Below are positions 28,502-36,054 of a stretch of DNA of 64,000 nucleotides, one piece after another. Origin of the DNA: Couchioplanes azureus. Lineage in GTDB: Bacteria; Actinomycetota; Actinomycetes; Mycobacteriales; Micromonosporaceae. The notes beneath the pieces are model-generated. The model was not told where the DNA came from. It did not search any database and saw nothing but the letters and a program-made list of their open reading frames with translations. Location: contig NZ_BMQY01000004.1 of assembly GCF_014648355.1 (NCBI RefSeq), positions 581,571 to 645,570 of the forward strand, written 5' to 3'. The translations under genes were made by a program, and so were the position numbers. Positions within the stretch are counted from its first letter, which is position 1. Each line of letters begins with the position of its first letter.

Positions 28502-28627
28502 GTCGTCCCCTTCTTCGCGGTCGGGACCGCTGCCCGCCCGGTCGGGCCGGCGAGGCGCGGCCGGGCTGCCCGGGCACGGCGCACCTGCGCCGGGGCGGTC
28601 GCGAAGTGACCCTACTAGCCTGGTCGG

Positions 28628-29779
28628 GTGATGTCGGTGCGGGAGACGGTCGCCGAGGTGCTGGCCGGCCGGGTCGGGTACGAGGACGGCCTGGATCTGC
28701 TGACCGTCGCGCCCGCGGGTGCGGTCGACCCCGTGCTGACCCGGGCGCTGTTCGAGGCCGTGGCGCGCCTCGCCGGGCAGGGCTGGCAGCCGGCCGAGTT
28801 GCAGCGGGTCGTGGCGCGCCGGGGCGACGCGGTCCAGGCGCAGCTGGTGGTGGACGCGATCGCCGCGCACCTGCGGGGGTTCCCCGCCCGGGCGGTGGAT
28901 CCGCGGTGGCGGGCCCAGGCCGAGGAGCTCGGGGCGCGGGTGTGGTGGGGCGACGACGACGGCTTCCCCGCCCAGGTGGTGCGGCGGCGGCGCACCGACC
29001 GGATCGCGCTGATCGACGCCTTCCTCGGGGTGCTGCGGGTGCTGGGCGGCCTGCCGCGGCTGGACGTGCTCATCCCGCCGCCGGGGCGGGTCGTGCGCGA
29101 CGCGCCCGGTGCCCGCAACGAGGCGCTGCTCAACCGGGTCCGGGCCCTGCTCGCGAAGGCGGAGGCGACGACGTTCCCGGCCGAGGCGGAGGCGTTCAGC
29201 GCCAAGGCGCAGGAACTAATCTCGCGGCACAGCCTGGACGAGGCGCTGGTCGGGGCCGGGGACACCGAGGTCACGCCGTTCGCGCGCCGGATCGGGGTCG
29301 ACCATCCGTACGAGAGCGAGAAGGCGTCCCTGCTGGACGCGGTGGCCCGGGCCAACCGCTGCCAGGTCGTGTGGTCGCCGGAGTTCGGTTTCGCCACCGT
29401 GTTCGGCTTCGACGCCGACATCGACGCGGTGGATCTGCTGCACGCCTCACTGCTGGTACAGGCGCACCGGGCGATGGCGCGGGCCGAGCCGCCCGGCGGC
29501 AAGGCCGGGCGGGCCCGGCTCAGATCGTTCCGGCAGTCGTTCCTGATCGGGTACGCCGTCCGCATCGGCGAGCGCCTCGCGGAGGCCGACCGGGCGGCAC
29601 TGGCGCACTCCACGGACGCCGCCGCGCTGCTGCCCGTCCTGGCGTCGCGGGAGACCCAGGTGCGCGAGGCCCGGGAGCGGGCGTTTCCGCGTACGGTGCG
29701 CGGCCGGGGTTTCCGGGTCGCCAGCGAGGAGGGGTGGGAGTCCGGGCGCACCGCCGCGGACCGCGCGACCCTGCACTGA
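28628..29779 (+). CDS. DUF2786 domain protein
   Basis: 383 aa (GTG 28628, or ATG 28631 three bases on). The DUF2786 motif is in the middle: LLNRVRALLAKAEATTFPAE followed by AEAFSAKAQELISRHSLDEA. The flanks are Arg-rich and helical (GYAVRIGERLAEADRAALAH). The family is common in phages and actinobacteria and has no proven role. A TACTAG box lies 9 nt upstream. It is followed after 47 bp by the EACC1-caspase genes on the same strand and might belong to that unit, but it is also found alone elsewhere. Its 3' end carries no terminator that I can see. Confidence 0.8.
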   Translation: MMSVRETVAEVLAGRVGYEDGLDLLTVAPAGAVDPVLTRALFEAVARLAGQGWQPAELQRVVARRGDAVQAQLVVDAIAAHLRGFPARAVDPRWRAQAEELGARVWWGDDDGFPAQVVRRRRTDRIALIDAFLGVLRVLGGLPRLDVLIPPPGRVVRDAPGARNEALLNRVRALLAKAEATTFPAEAEAFSAKAQELISRHSLDEALVGAGDTEVTPFARRIGVDHPYESEKASLLDAVARANRCQVVWSPEFGFATVFGFDADIDAVDLLHASLLVQAHRAMARAEPPGGKAGRARLRSFRQSFLIGYAVRIGERLAEADRAALAHSTDAAALLPVLASRETQVREARERAFPRTVRGRGFRVASEEGWESGRTAADRATLH

Positions 29780-29826
29780 AGATCACGGACAGTCGGATCT
29801 TGACTCCACTGTGTATGGTGCACAGC

Positions 29827-30207
29827 GTGGAGACGACATCCGTGGCGCGCATCACAGTGGTGGCCGGCGACCCGGCCGCCTCCGACGAGGCCGCCCAGCG
29901 GCTGATGAAGGAGCTGCACGGCCTGAGCGAGGTCGTCGCGGTCGAACCGGCGGCGATCCCCGGCGCCGACGGCGGGCGGTCCGTGGACGCCCTCGCCGTG
30001 GGCGCCCTGCTGCTCACCATGGCCGCCACCCCCGAGGTGCTCGGCACGGTGCTGACCTACCTCGTCGAGTGGCTGCAGCGGCAGGGCAACGACCGCGGCA
30101 TGCTCAAGTTCCGGCTGGGTGACAAGGAGCTGGAGATCACCAACGCCACCCCCGCCGAGCGCAAGCGGCTCATCGACGCGTTCCTCAGGGAGTTGAGGCG
30201 ACGCTGA
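29827..30207 (+). CDS. EACC1-type effector-associated small protein
   Basis: 126 aa from GTG 29827 (ATG 29815 is the alternative); TATGGT ends 7 nt before the GTG, so leaderless translation is likely. The layout fits the effector-associated constant component EACC1: a short alpha/beta N-terminus (ARITVVAGDPAASDEAAQRL), an Ala/Gly-rich hydrophobic helix (ALAVGALLLTMAATPEVLGT), VLTYLVEWLQRQ, then a beta hairpin FRLGDKELEIT and ERKRLIDAFLRELRR. As I recall, EACC1 proteins were described by comparative genomics next to caspase- or trypsin-like effectors in predicted bacterial conflict systems. The stop overlaps the start of the caspase gene (CTGA), so the two are coupled in translation. Confidence 0.75.
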   Translation: METTSVARITVVAGDPAASDEAAQRLMKELHGLSEVVAVEPAAIPGADGGRSVDALAVGALLLTMAATPEVLGTVLTYLVEWLQRQGNDRGMLKFRLGDKELEITNATPAERKRLIDAFLRELRRR

Positions 30208-32924
30208 CCCACCGACACGCGCTCATCCTGGCCTCGGAGCACTACCGCGACCCCGCCTACTCCGAGCTGCCCGGCACCACCGCCGACGCCGAGGGCCTGC
30301 GGGAGGTCCTCGGCGATCCGCGCGTCGGCGACTTCGAGGTCACCGTCCTGCGCGATCCGGGCGTCCTCACCGCGGGCCACCAGATCAAGCGGTTCTTCTC
30401 CCGCGCCGCCCCGGACGACATCCTGCTGCTCTACATCGCCGGGCACGGCGTCCGCAACGACGAGGGCAACCTCTACTTCGCGGTCAGCGACACCGTGCCC
30501 GACCTGCTGTGGGTGACGGCGCTCGCGGCCAAGGACATCACCCACGAGATGGAGACCAGCCCGGCCCGCCGGATCGTGGTCCTGCTCGACTGCTGCTATG
30601 CGGGCGCCTTCGACGACCGCAAGGACCTGGACCACGCCGGCCCCCGCCCCGCCCCGGCCGCGCCGCCGGTCGGGTCCGCCGAGACCGCCGGCCCGGGTGC
30701 CTTCACCGCACCGCCCGCCGACGACGCGCACGTCCGCGGGCAGGTGGTCATCGCCGCGGCGACCAGCATCCAGCAGGCGATCGAGGGCAAGACCGGCGGC
30801 CTGTTCACCCGGTGCGTGGTGCACGGGCTGCGGACCGGCGAGGCGGACCTCAACCGCGACGGCGAGGTGGACGCCCACGAGCTGCACCTGTACGTGGACG
30901 CGCGGATGCGCACGCTCGGCGCCGGGGTGGAGCAGCATCCGACGTACTCGGTGCACCGGCTGCAGGGCATGCTGCGGGTCGCGCACCGGGCGACCAGCCC
31001 GCCGCCGGTCCCGCTCCTGCGGCAGCCCCCCGCCGAGGCGGAGCCCGCCAGTTCGCCCGGCTCATCCGAACCCGACCCTGCCGACGCCGAATCCTGCGAT
31101 CCGGGGGCGCCCGAGGGCGGGCCTCCCGGGCCGCATCCCGGCGGCGGGGCGGGTCGCGCTCGCGCGGGAAGCCGGCGGTGGACGCGGATGCCGCTGTTCG
31201 TCGCGGCCCTGCTGCTGTCCGGCTGCGGGGTCCAGGCCGACAGCCCGCTCGCCCGCGACGGCTGCCCGCTGCCGACGCACCTGCGGGTCGCCGCCGCGCC
31301 GGCCGGGCTGAGCGCGTACCGGGAGCTGGCCGCGGCGTTCGAGGACTGGGTGGCCGGGCAGCGCCACGGCTGCCGGTCGGTCGACCTGTACGTCTACCCG
31401 GTCACCGCCCAGGAGATGGTCGACGGGCTCGAACACGGCTGGGGGCAGGACCGCGACGGGCGGGCGTTCCTGCGCGACGTCGGCCCGCACCCGGACGTCT
31501 GGCTGCCCGGCGCCGCGACCGACGTGCCGGCGTTCAGCCCGCCGGCCTCCGAGATCGTGACCGCCGTCGCCGAGGTGGCGCGCACCCCGATCGTGCTCGG
31601 CGTCCCGCTGCGGTCGGCGGTCCCGGAGGACGCGCGGCGTGCCACCCGGACCTGGCCGCAGCTGTTCGACCTCGCCGACCGCGCGAGCGGCGGCGACCCG
31701 GAGGGCGGCGGGGCGGGCATCGTCCGGGGCGACTTCGCGCTGTCGCCGGTGGCCCGGATGGCCACCGCCAAGCTCTACGCCGACGGCACCATCGATGCCG
31801 CGACCGCGCGCACCCGTTACGAGCACCGCCTCGAACAGGCGCTGGACAGCGGCGGCTATCCGGTCGGCGACGAGGCGCGCCTGCTCTGCCGCTCGCTGGC
31901 GCGCGGCAGCACCGCGACGATCCTCACCGAGCAGCAGCTCGTGCGCTTCAACCGCGGCGATCCGGCCGGCGACGCGTGCCCGCGGGCCACGGTGCCGCAG
32001 GGCGGCGACCGGCTGCGCGCCTACTACCCCTCGGACACCCCGGCGGTCCGGCAGGCCGTCGTGACCCTGGACTGGCCGCGGCAGGTGCAGGCGGGCACGA
32101 CGCGGGCGTACGCCGGATGGTTCCACCGCTGGCTGCGCACCGATCCCGGCCGGGCGGCGCTGCTGCGGATCGGGCTGCGGCCGTACGCGTACGACGTCGG
32201 CGAGCCGCTCGGCACCGGCAACGGCGTGCTGGCCGACTGGCCGTTCGCGCGCGTGGTGCAGCCCGAGCCGGACGCGTTCGTGCGCCGCGCGGTCGCCGAG
32301 CGGTACGCCCGGGCCCGCCGGCCGGGGCACTTCCTGGTGGCGCTGGATTCCTCCGGCTCGATGAACACCGTCACCGCCGATCCGACCCGGACCCGGTGGG
32401 AGGTCGCCGTCGCCGCCGTGGAGCAGGCCGTCAGCCGGCTGGGCGGGCGGGACCGGCTCGGGCTGATCACCTTCGCCGGCAGCGGCAGCGGCAAGACCGG
32501 CGGCAAGACCGGCGCCGGCGGGAGCACAGGCGGCACGCGCGAGCTGCTGCCGCTCGCCGCGCCCGGCGACGACCCGGTCGGCGCCGTGCGCCGGGCGACC
32601 GCCGGAGTGCGGCCCGGCGGCGGGACCCCGCTGCACGAGGCCATCCGGCGCGGCGCGGCGACGCTGCGGGCCGGTCCGGGCGGCGCCGACCCGCGCCGCA
32701 CGCTGGTGGTGCTCACCGACGGCAAGGACACCGGCGCTCAGCCGCGGCCGACGCCCGCGCAGACCGCCGGGGTTCGCATCGTGGTCATCGCGGTGGGCGA
32801 CGTGGCCTGCGCCGACGAGGGTCTGCGCCGGCTCACCGAGGACACCGCGGGGCGCTGCTACGACGCCGGGCTGGGCTCGCCCGCGCCGGTGCTGACCCGC
32901 ATGTTCCGCGAGATCTGGGAGTGA
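30204..32924 (+). CDS. Caspase-like peptidase fused to a lipobox segment, a binding-protein-like region and a vWA domain
   Basis: 906 aa from a CTG at 30204, the only usable start: it overlaps the EACC1 stop (CTGA), has GAGG five bases upstream, and gives the normal caspase beginning (L)THRHALILASEHYRDPAY. Domains: C14 caspase-like 1-255 with catalytic His81 (LYIAGHGVRND) and Cys131 (LLDCCYAGAF); a Pro/Ala/Gly linker 260-325; a short hydrophobic segment with a lipobox, MPLFVAALLLSGCG (329-342); a region resembling type-2 solute-binding proteins, about 350-690 (LPTHLRVAAAPAGLSAYREL, PDVWLPGAATD); and a vWA domain of about 705-895 with MIDAS DSSGS (715-719) and VVLTDGKDTG. The caspase should be cytoplasmic and the binding/vWA part outside. 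Ten bases downstream a solute-binding protein gene follows. Confidence 0.85.
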   Translation: MTHRHALILASEHYRDPAYSELPGTTADAEGLREVLGDPRVGDFEVTVLRDPGVLTAGHQIKRFFSRAAPDDILLLYIAGHGVRNDEGNLYFAVSDTVPDLLWVTALAAKDITHEMETSPARRIVVLLDCCYAGAFDDRKDLDHAGPRPAPAAPPVGSAETAGPGAFTAPPADDAHVRGQVVIAAATSIQQAIEGKTGGLFTRCVVHGLRTGEADLNRDGEVDAHELHLYVDARMRTLGAGVEQHPTYSVHRLQGMLRVAHRATSPPPVPLLRQPPAEAEPASSPGSSEPDPADAESCDPGAPEGGPPGPHPGGGAGRARAGSRRWTRMPLFVAALLLSGCGVQADSPLARDGCPLPTHLRVAAAPAGLSAYRELAAAFEDWVAGQRHGCRSVDLYVYPVTAQEMVDGLEHGWGQDRDGRAFLRDVGPHPDVWLPGAATDVPAFSPPASEIVTAVAEVARTPIVLGVPLRSAVPEDARRATRTWPQLFDLADRASGGDPEGGGAGIVRGDFALSPVARMATAKLYADGTIDAATARTRYEHRLEQALDSGGYPVGDEARLLCRSLARGSTATILTEQQLVRFNRGDPAGDACPRATVPQGGDRLRAYYPSDTPAVRQAVVTLDWPRQVQAGTTRAYAGWFHRWLRTDPGRAALLRIGLRPYAYDVGEPLGTGNGVLADWPFARVVQPEPDAFVRRAVAERYARARRPGHFLVALDSSGSMNTVTADPTRTRWEVAVAAVEQAVSRLGGRDRLGLITFAGSGSGKTGGKTGAGGSTGGTRELLPLAAPGDDPVGAVRRATAGVRPGGGTPLHEAIRRGAATLRAGPGGADPRRTLVVLTDGKDTGAQPRPTPAQTAGVRIVVIAVGDVACADEGLRRLTEDTAGRCYDAGLGSPAPVLTRMFREIWE

Positions 32925-32937
32925 GGAGGAACCGCAG

Positions 32938-34209
32938 GTGCGCTTCCGGGGCAGACCGTGGTGGCTCTTCGCCGCCGGCAACCTGACCGGCGCCGCCCTG
33001 GCCGCGTCGGTGTTCCTGGTCGGGCCGCTGGCCGGGCCGGCCGAGCTCGAGCCCGGCGAGCTGGTCATCCTCAGCGGCCAGGACGACAGCACGGGCGGGC
33101 AGCGGCAGCAGCTCGTCAACCTGTGGAACGACAGCCATCCGCGCAACCCGGCCCGGATCGTCACCGTGCCGCAGGCCGCCGACGGGCAGTGGTTCGAGAT
33201 GGCCAACCGGGCCGAGGACGCCGGGACCGACATCTTCAACCTCGACGTGGCCTGGACGGCGTACTTCGCCCGGCCGCCCCAGGGGCGCCGGCTGATCCGG
33301 CCGATCGACGAGTCGCTGCTGGCCGAGAAGCCGGACACGGCGTTCATGGCCAAGCCGCTGCAGACCTGCCGCTACGACGGCGAGCTGTGGGCGCTGCCCT
33401 TCAACACCGACGCGGGCCTGCTCTACTACCGCACCGACCAGGGGCTGAAGCCGCCGTTCACCTGGGCGTCGATCGAGCAGGCGGCCGGGCGCGACGGGTT
33501 CGCCGCCGCCTACACCGGCCAGCTCGCCGGGTACGAGGGGCTGACGGTCAACGTGCTGGAGGCGGTCTGGGCCGCCGGTGGCCGCCTGGACGTCGCGGCC
33601 GACGGACGGGTCGGCCTGGACCTCGCGGCGTGGGACGAGGCCGTGCGCCGGCTGACCCCGCGGCGGCAGGGACCGCCCGTGGTGCTGCCGGAGTCGACGA
33701 CGTTCGACGAGACCGGCAGCCGCGGCGCCTTCCAGGACGGCCGGGTGCTGTTCATGCGCAACTGGCCGGTCGCGTACCGGGCGATGCGCGCCGGCGACCA
33801 GCCGCAGTCCGGCGCGCGGGTGCCGTTCGACGTCGCGAAGCTGCCCGGTCAGAGCGTGCTGGGCGGGCAGAACCTGGCGATCTCGGAGCGCAGCCGCAAG
33901 CCGCGTGCCGCCCAGGCGCTCATCGAGTTCCTGACCAGCCAACGCAGCCAGCAGATCCTCTTCGACCCGGGCGGGTTCGCCGCGACCCGGGCCGCCGTCT
34001 ACGACGACGAGACGATCAAGCAGAAGTATCCGTACGCGCCGCTGTTGCGCGAGGCGGTCGAGACCGCGCGGCTGCGCCCGGTGTCGCCGCACTACGTCGC
34101 GTTCAGCCAGCGGCTGCACCAGCTGGTCTCGGAGGTCCTGAGCGGACGGCAGCCGCAGCTGCCGCGGGATCTGGCCGACCAGCTGACGCTGGCCCTGCGG
34201 GGCAGGTGA
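32938..34209 (+). CDS. Membrane-anchored extracellular solute-binding protein without a transporter
   Basis: 423 aa; GTG 32938 with a very strong site (GAGGAGGAA). Residues 8-30 are one hydrophobic segment (WWLFAAGNLTGAALAASVFL) without a lipobox, so it acts as an uncleaved anchor or signal. The rest is a family-1 sugar-type binding protein: ILSGQDDSTGGQRQQLVNLW, DIFNLDVAWTAYFARP, ALPFNTDAGLLYYRT, RGAFQDGRVLFMRNWPVAYR, LAISERSRKPRAAQALIEFL. No ABC permease or ATPase gene is nearby. Ten bases separate it from the caspase-vWA gene, so it probably serves as a receptor for that protein instead of nutrient uptake (inference). Confidence 0.88.
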   Translation: MRFRGRPWWLFAAGNLTGAALAASVFLVGPLAGPAELEPGELVILSGQDDSTGGQRQQLVNLWNDSHPRNPARIVTVPQAADGQWFEMANRAEDAGTDIFNLDVAWTAYFARPPQGRRLIRPIDESLLAEKPDTAFMAKPLQTCRYDGELWALPFNTDAGLLYYRTDQGLKPPFTWASIEQAAGRDGFAAAYTGQLAGYEGLTVNVLEAVWAAGGRLDVAADGRVGLDLAAWDEAVRRLTPRRQGPPVVLPESTTFDETGSRGAFQDGRVLFMRNWPVAYRAMRAGDQPQSGARVPFDVAKLPGQSVLGGQNLAISERSRKPRAAQALIEFLTSQRSQQILFDPGGFAATRAAVYDDETIKQKYPYAPLLREAVETARLRPVSPHYVAFSQRLHQLVSEVLSGRQPQLPRDLADQLTLALRGR

Positions 34210-34226
34210 TCCCCGCAGGGCCGCGG

Positions 34227-34306
34227 GACGTCGGTGCCGGCGGACGTCGGTGCCGGCGGACGTCGGTGCCGGCGGACGTCGGTGCCGGCGGACGTCAGTG
34301 CCGGTG
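34227..34306. repeat. Five tandem 16-bp repeats between converging genes
   Basis: GACGTCGGTGCCGGCG is repeated five times head to tail (34227, 34243, 34259, 34275, 34291); the first four are identical and the fifth differs at two bases. Each unit contains the palindromes GACGTC and GCCGGC. The array begins 17 bp after the solute-binding protein stop, and the last unit covers the final codons of the M1 peptidase gene. Not a CRISPR: the unit is short and there are no spacers. Confidence 0.95.
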
Positions 34307-35815
34307 CAGCAGCTCGTGGGTCCGCTGAATCTTGGCCCAGGACTTCGGCGCCGCGGGCGCCTTCGCCGCCGTCGCCGCCTTCGCCGCCGAGGCACCGGGC
34401 GCCTGCGCGGACGGGGCGGCCAGGGCCGGCTTGGACGGGGTGTAGAGCCAGGCCTGGAACAGGTCGTCGAGCTGCAGCCCGGAGACCTTCTCCGCGAGCG
34501 CGACGAACTCGGCGGTGGTGGCGTCGCCGTGCCGGTGGTCGGCCACCCAGGTGCGCAGGATCTCGAAGAAGGCGTCGTCGCCGACCGTGCGGCGCAGCTG
34601 GTGCAGGGTCATCGCGCCCCGGTCGTAGACCGCGCCGTCGAAGATCCGGTCCGGGCCGGGGTCGCCGGGCCGCACGGTCCAGAACTCGTCGGGCTGGGTG
34701 GCGTACAGGAAGTCGAAGATCTCGTCGGCCGTGCCCTCGCCCTGGTCCTGCGACCACAGCCACTCGGCGTAGCTGGCGAAGCCCTCGTTGAGCCAGATCT
34801 CCTTCCACTGGGCCACCGACACGGAGTCACCGAAGTACTGGTGCGCGTTCTCGTGCACCACCACCGAGGTGTTGGAACCGCCCCGGAAGAAGCCGGACCC
34901 GTAGGTGGGCCGGGTCTGGTTCTCGAGCGCGAAGGTCAGCGTGCCGGGCGGCGCCACCACGCCGCCGCGCGCGGTGAACGGCCAGGGGCCGAACTTGCCG
35001 GCGAGCCAGTCGGTGATCTCGGCGGTGCGCTCCACGCTGGACCGCGCGGCCGCGTCGAAGTCGTCCGGCAGCAGCTCGGAGTACGCGTTGATCACCGGCT
35101 CGCCGTCGGGCATGACGTCCCGGGTGATGTCGTACTGCCCGATCGCGATGAAGGCGAGGTAGGTGGCCTGCGGCTGGGCGGAGCGCCAGTACCAGCGGGT
35201 CCAGCCGAGCGTCTCCCGCGTGGGGTTGCGCGGCTGCACGCCGTTGCTGATCACCTCGACGCCGTCCGGCACCGCGACGGAGACGTCGAAGCTGGCCTTG
35301 TCCGACGGGTGGTCGTTGCTGGGGAACCACCACCACGCCTCCTCCGGCTCACCGACGGCCAGCGCGCCGTCGGGCGTACGGATCCAGGCGGTGAACCCGG
35401 CGGCGACCTTGTTCGACGGCACCCCGGAGTACTGCACGACGACGGTCATGGCCTGCCCCGCGGCGACCGACCGCGCCGGCGTGACGACCAGCTCGTGATC
35501 GCCCTGCCGGGCGAAGGCGGCGGGCCGGTTGTTCACCTTGATGGAGGCGACGTCCAGCACGAAGTCGAGGTTGAAGGAGCTCAGGTCCTGCCCGGCCGTC
35601 GCGAGGATGGTCGTCGTGCCGGTGAGCTGGTCGGTGTCCGGGTAGTAGCGCAGCCGGACGTCGTAGTGGGAGACGTCGTAGCCGCCGTTGCCGTAGTCGG
35701 GGAAGTACTCGTCCCCCAGGCCCGGGCCCCCGGGAGCGGGCGCGGCAACAGCGGGGGTGGCGGTGCCGGCGAGGGTCAACACCGTGGCAAGCGTCGCCAC
35801 CAGTAGTCGTCGCAC
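34295..35815 (-). CDS. Secreted M1-family metallopeptidase
   Basis: 506 aa; GTG 35815 after GAAGGAAT. Signal peptide of about 25 residues ending TPAVAA. The zinc site is VVHENAHQYFGDS with the distal Glu in WLNEGFASY exactly 18 residues after the second His (HExxHx18E). The exopeptidase GxMEN loop reads FALENQ. M1 enzymes are aminopeptidases or related proteases; this one is short (typical 450-600 for the secreted actinobacterial type) and lacks the ERAP1-like C-terminal domain. The last 50 residues are an Ala/Pro/Lys-rich tail (AAKAATAAKAPAAPKSW). Confidence 0.92.
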   Translation of the reverse strand: MRRLLVATLATVLTLAGTATPAVAAPAPGGPGLGDEYFPDYGNGGYDVSHYDVRLRYYPDTDQLTGTTTILATAGQDLSSFNLDFVLDVASIKVNNRPAAFARQGDHELVVTPARSVAAGQAMTVVVQYSGVPSNKVAAGFTAWIRTPDGALAVGEPEEAWWWFPSNDHPSDKASFDVSVAVPDGVEVISNGVQPRNPTRETLGWTRWYWRSAQPQATYLAFIAIGQYDITRDVMPDGEPVINAYSELLPDDFDAAARSSVERTAEITDWLAGKFGPWPFTARGGVVAPPGTLTFALENQTRPTYGSGFFRGGSNTSVVVHENAHQYFGDSVSVAQWKEIWLNEGFASYAEWLWSQDQGEGTADEIFDFLYATQPDEFWTVRPGDPGPDRIFDGAVYDRGAMTLHQLRRTVGDDAFFEILRTWVADHRHGDATTAEFVALAEKVSGLQLDDLFQAWLYTPSKPALAAPSAQAPGASAAKAATAAKAPAAPKSWAKIQRTHELLHRH

Positions 35816-35912
35816 GGTCGGGATTCCTTCCGTCGGCGGACCGGATCACGGTCCGACGTGGATCAGTCAGCCCCGAACCTATCGAAAGACATCGACGAAT
35901 GGGTGACGGCCG

Positions 35913-35940
35913 GCCTCCGCCCGGCGGTCCCCGGGCGGCC
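35913..35940 (-). terminator. Stem-loop after the tandem-GGDEF gene
   Basis: CCGCCCGG (35917-35924), loop CGGTCC, CCGGGCGG (35931-35938), extended by a GGCC/GGCC pair around a bulge. It lies about 115 bp past the stop of the leftward tandem-GGDEF gene and upstream of the M1 peptidase gene. The rest of 35816-36054 shows no gene. Confidence 0.45.
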
Positions 35941-36054
35941 TGGACGGCGCAGTCCGGCCGCGGTGTCACGGCGGGACCTTGCCGTGCCGGTACGTGTCGA
36001 CGAGCGGCCGGCCGATCGACGGGGCGCCCTTGCCGAGGGACGCGGGAGAACGCG

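Noticed and set aside
28628..29779. DUF2786 gene as a fixed member of the EACC1-caspase system
   Set aside because: Same strand and 47 bp away, but the family is widespread in other contexts and EACC1 appears to have its own leaderless promoter; evidence too thin to claim.
34227..34306. CRISPR-like array
   Set aside because: 16-bp units without spacers and no cas genes; simple tandem repeat.
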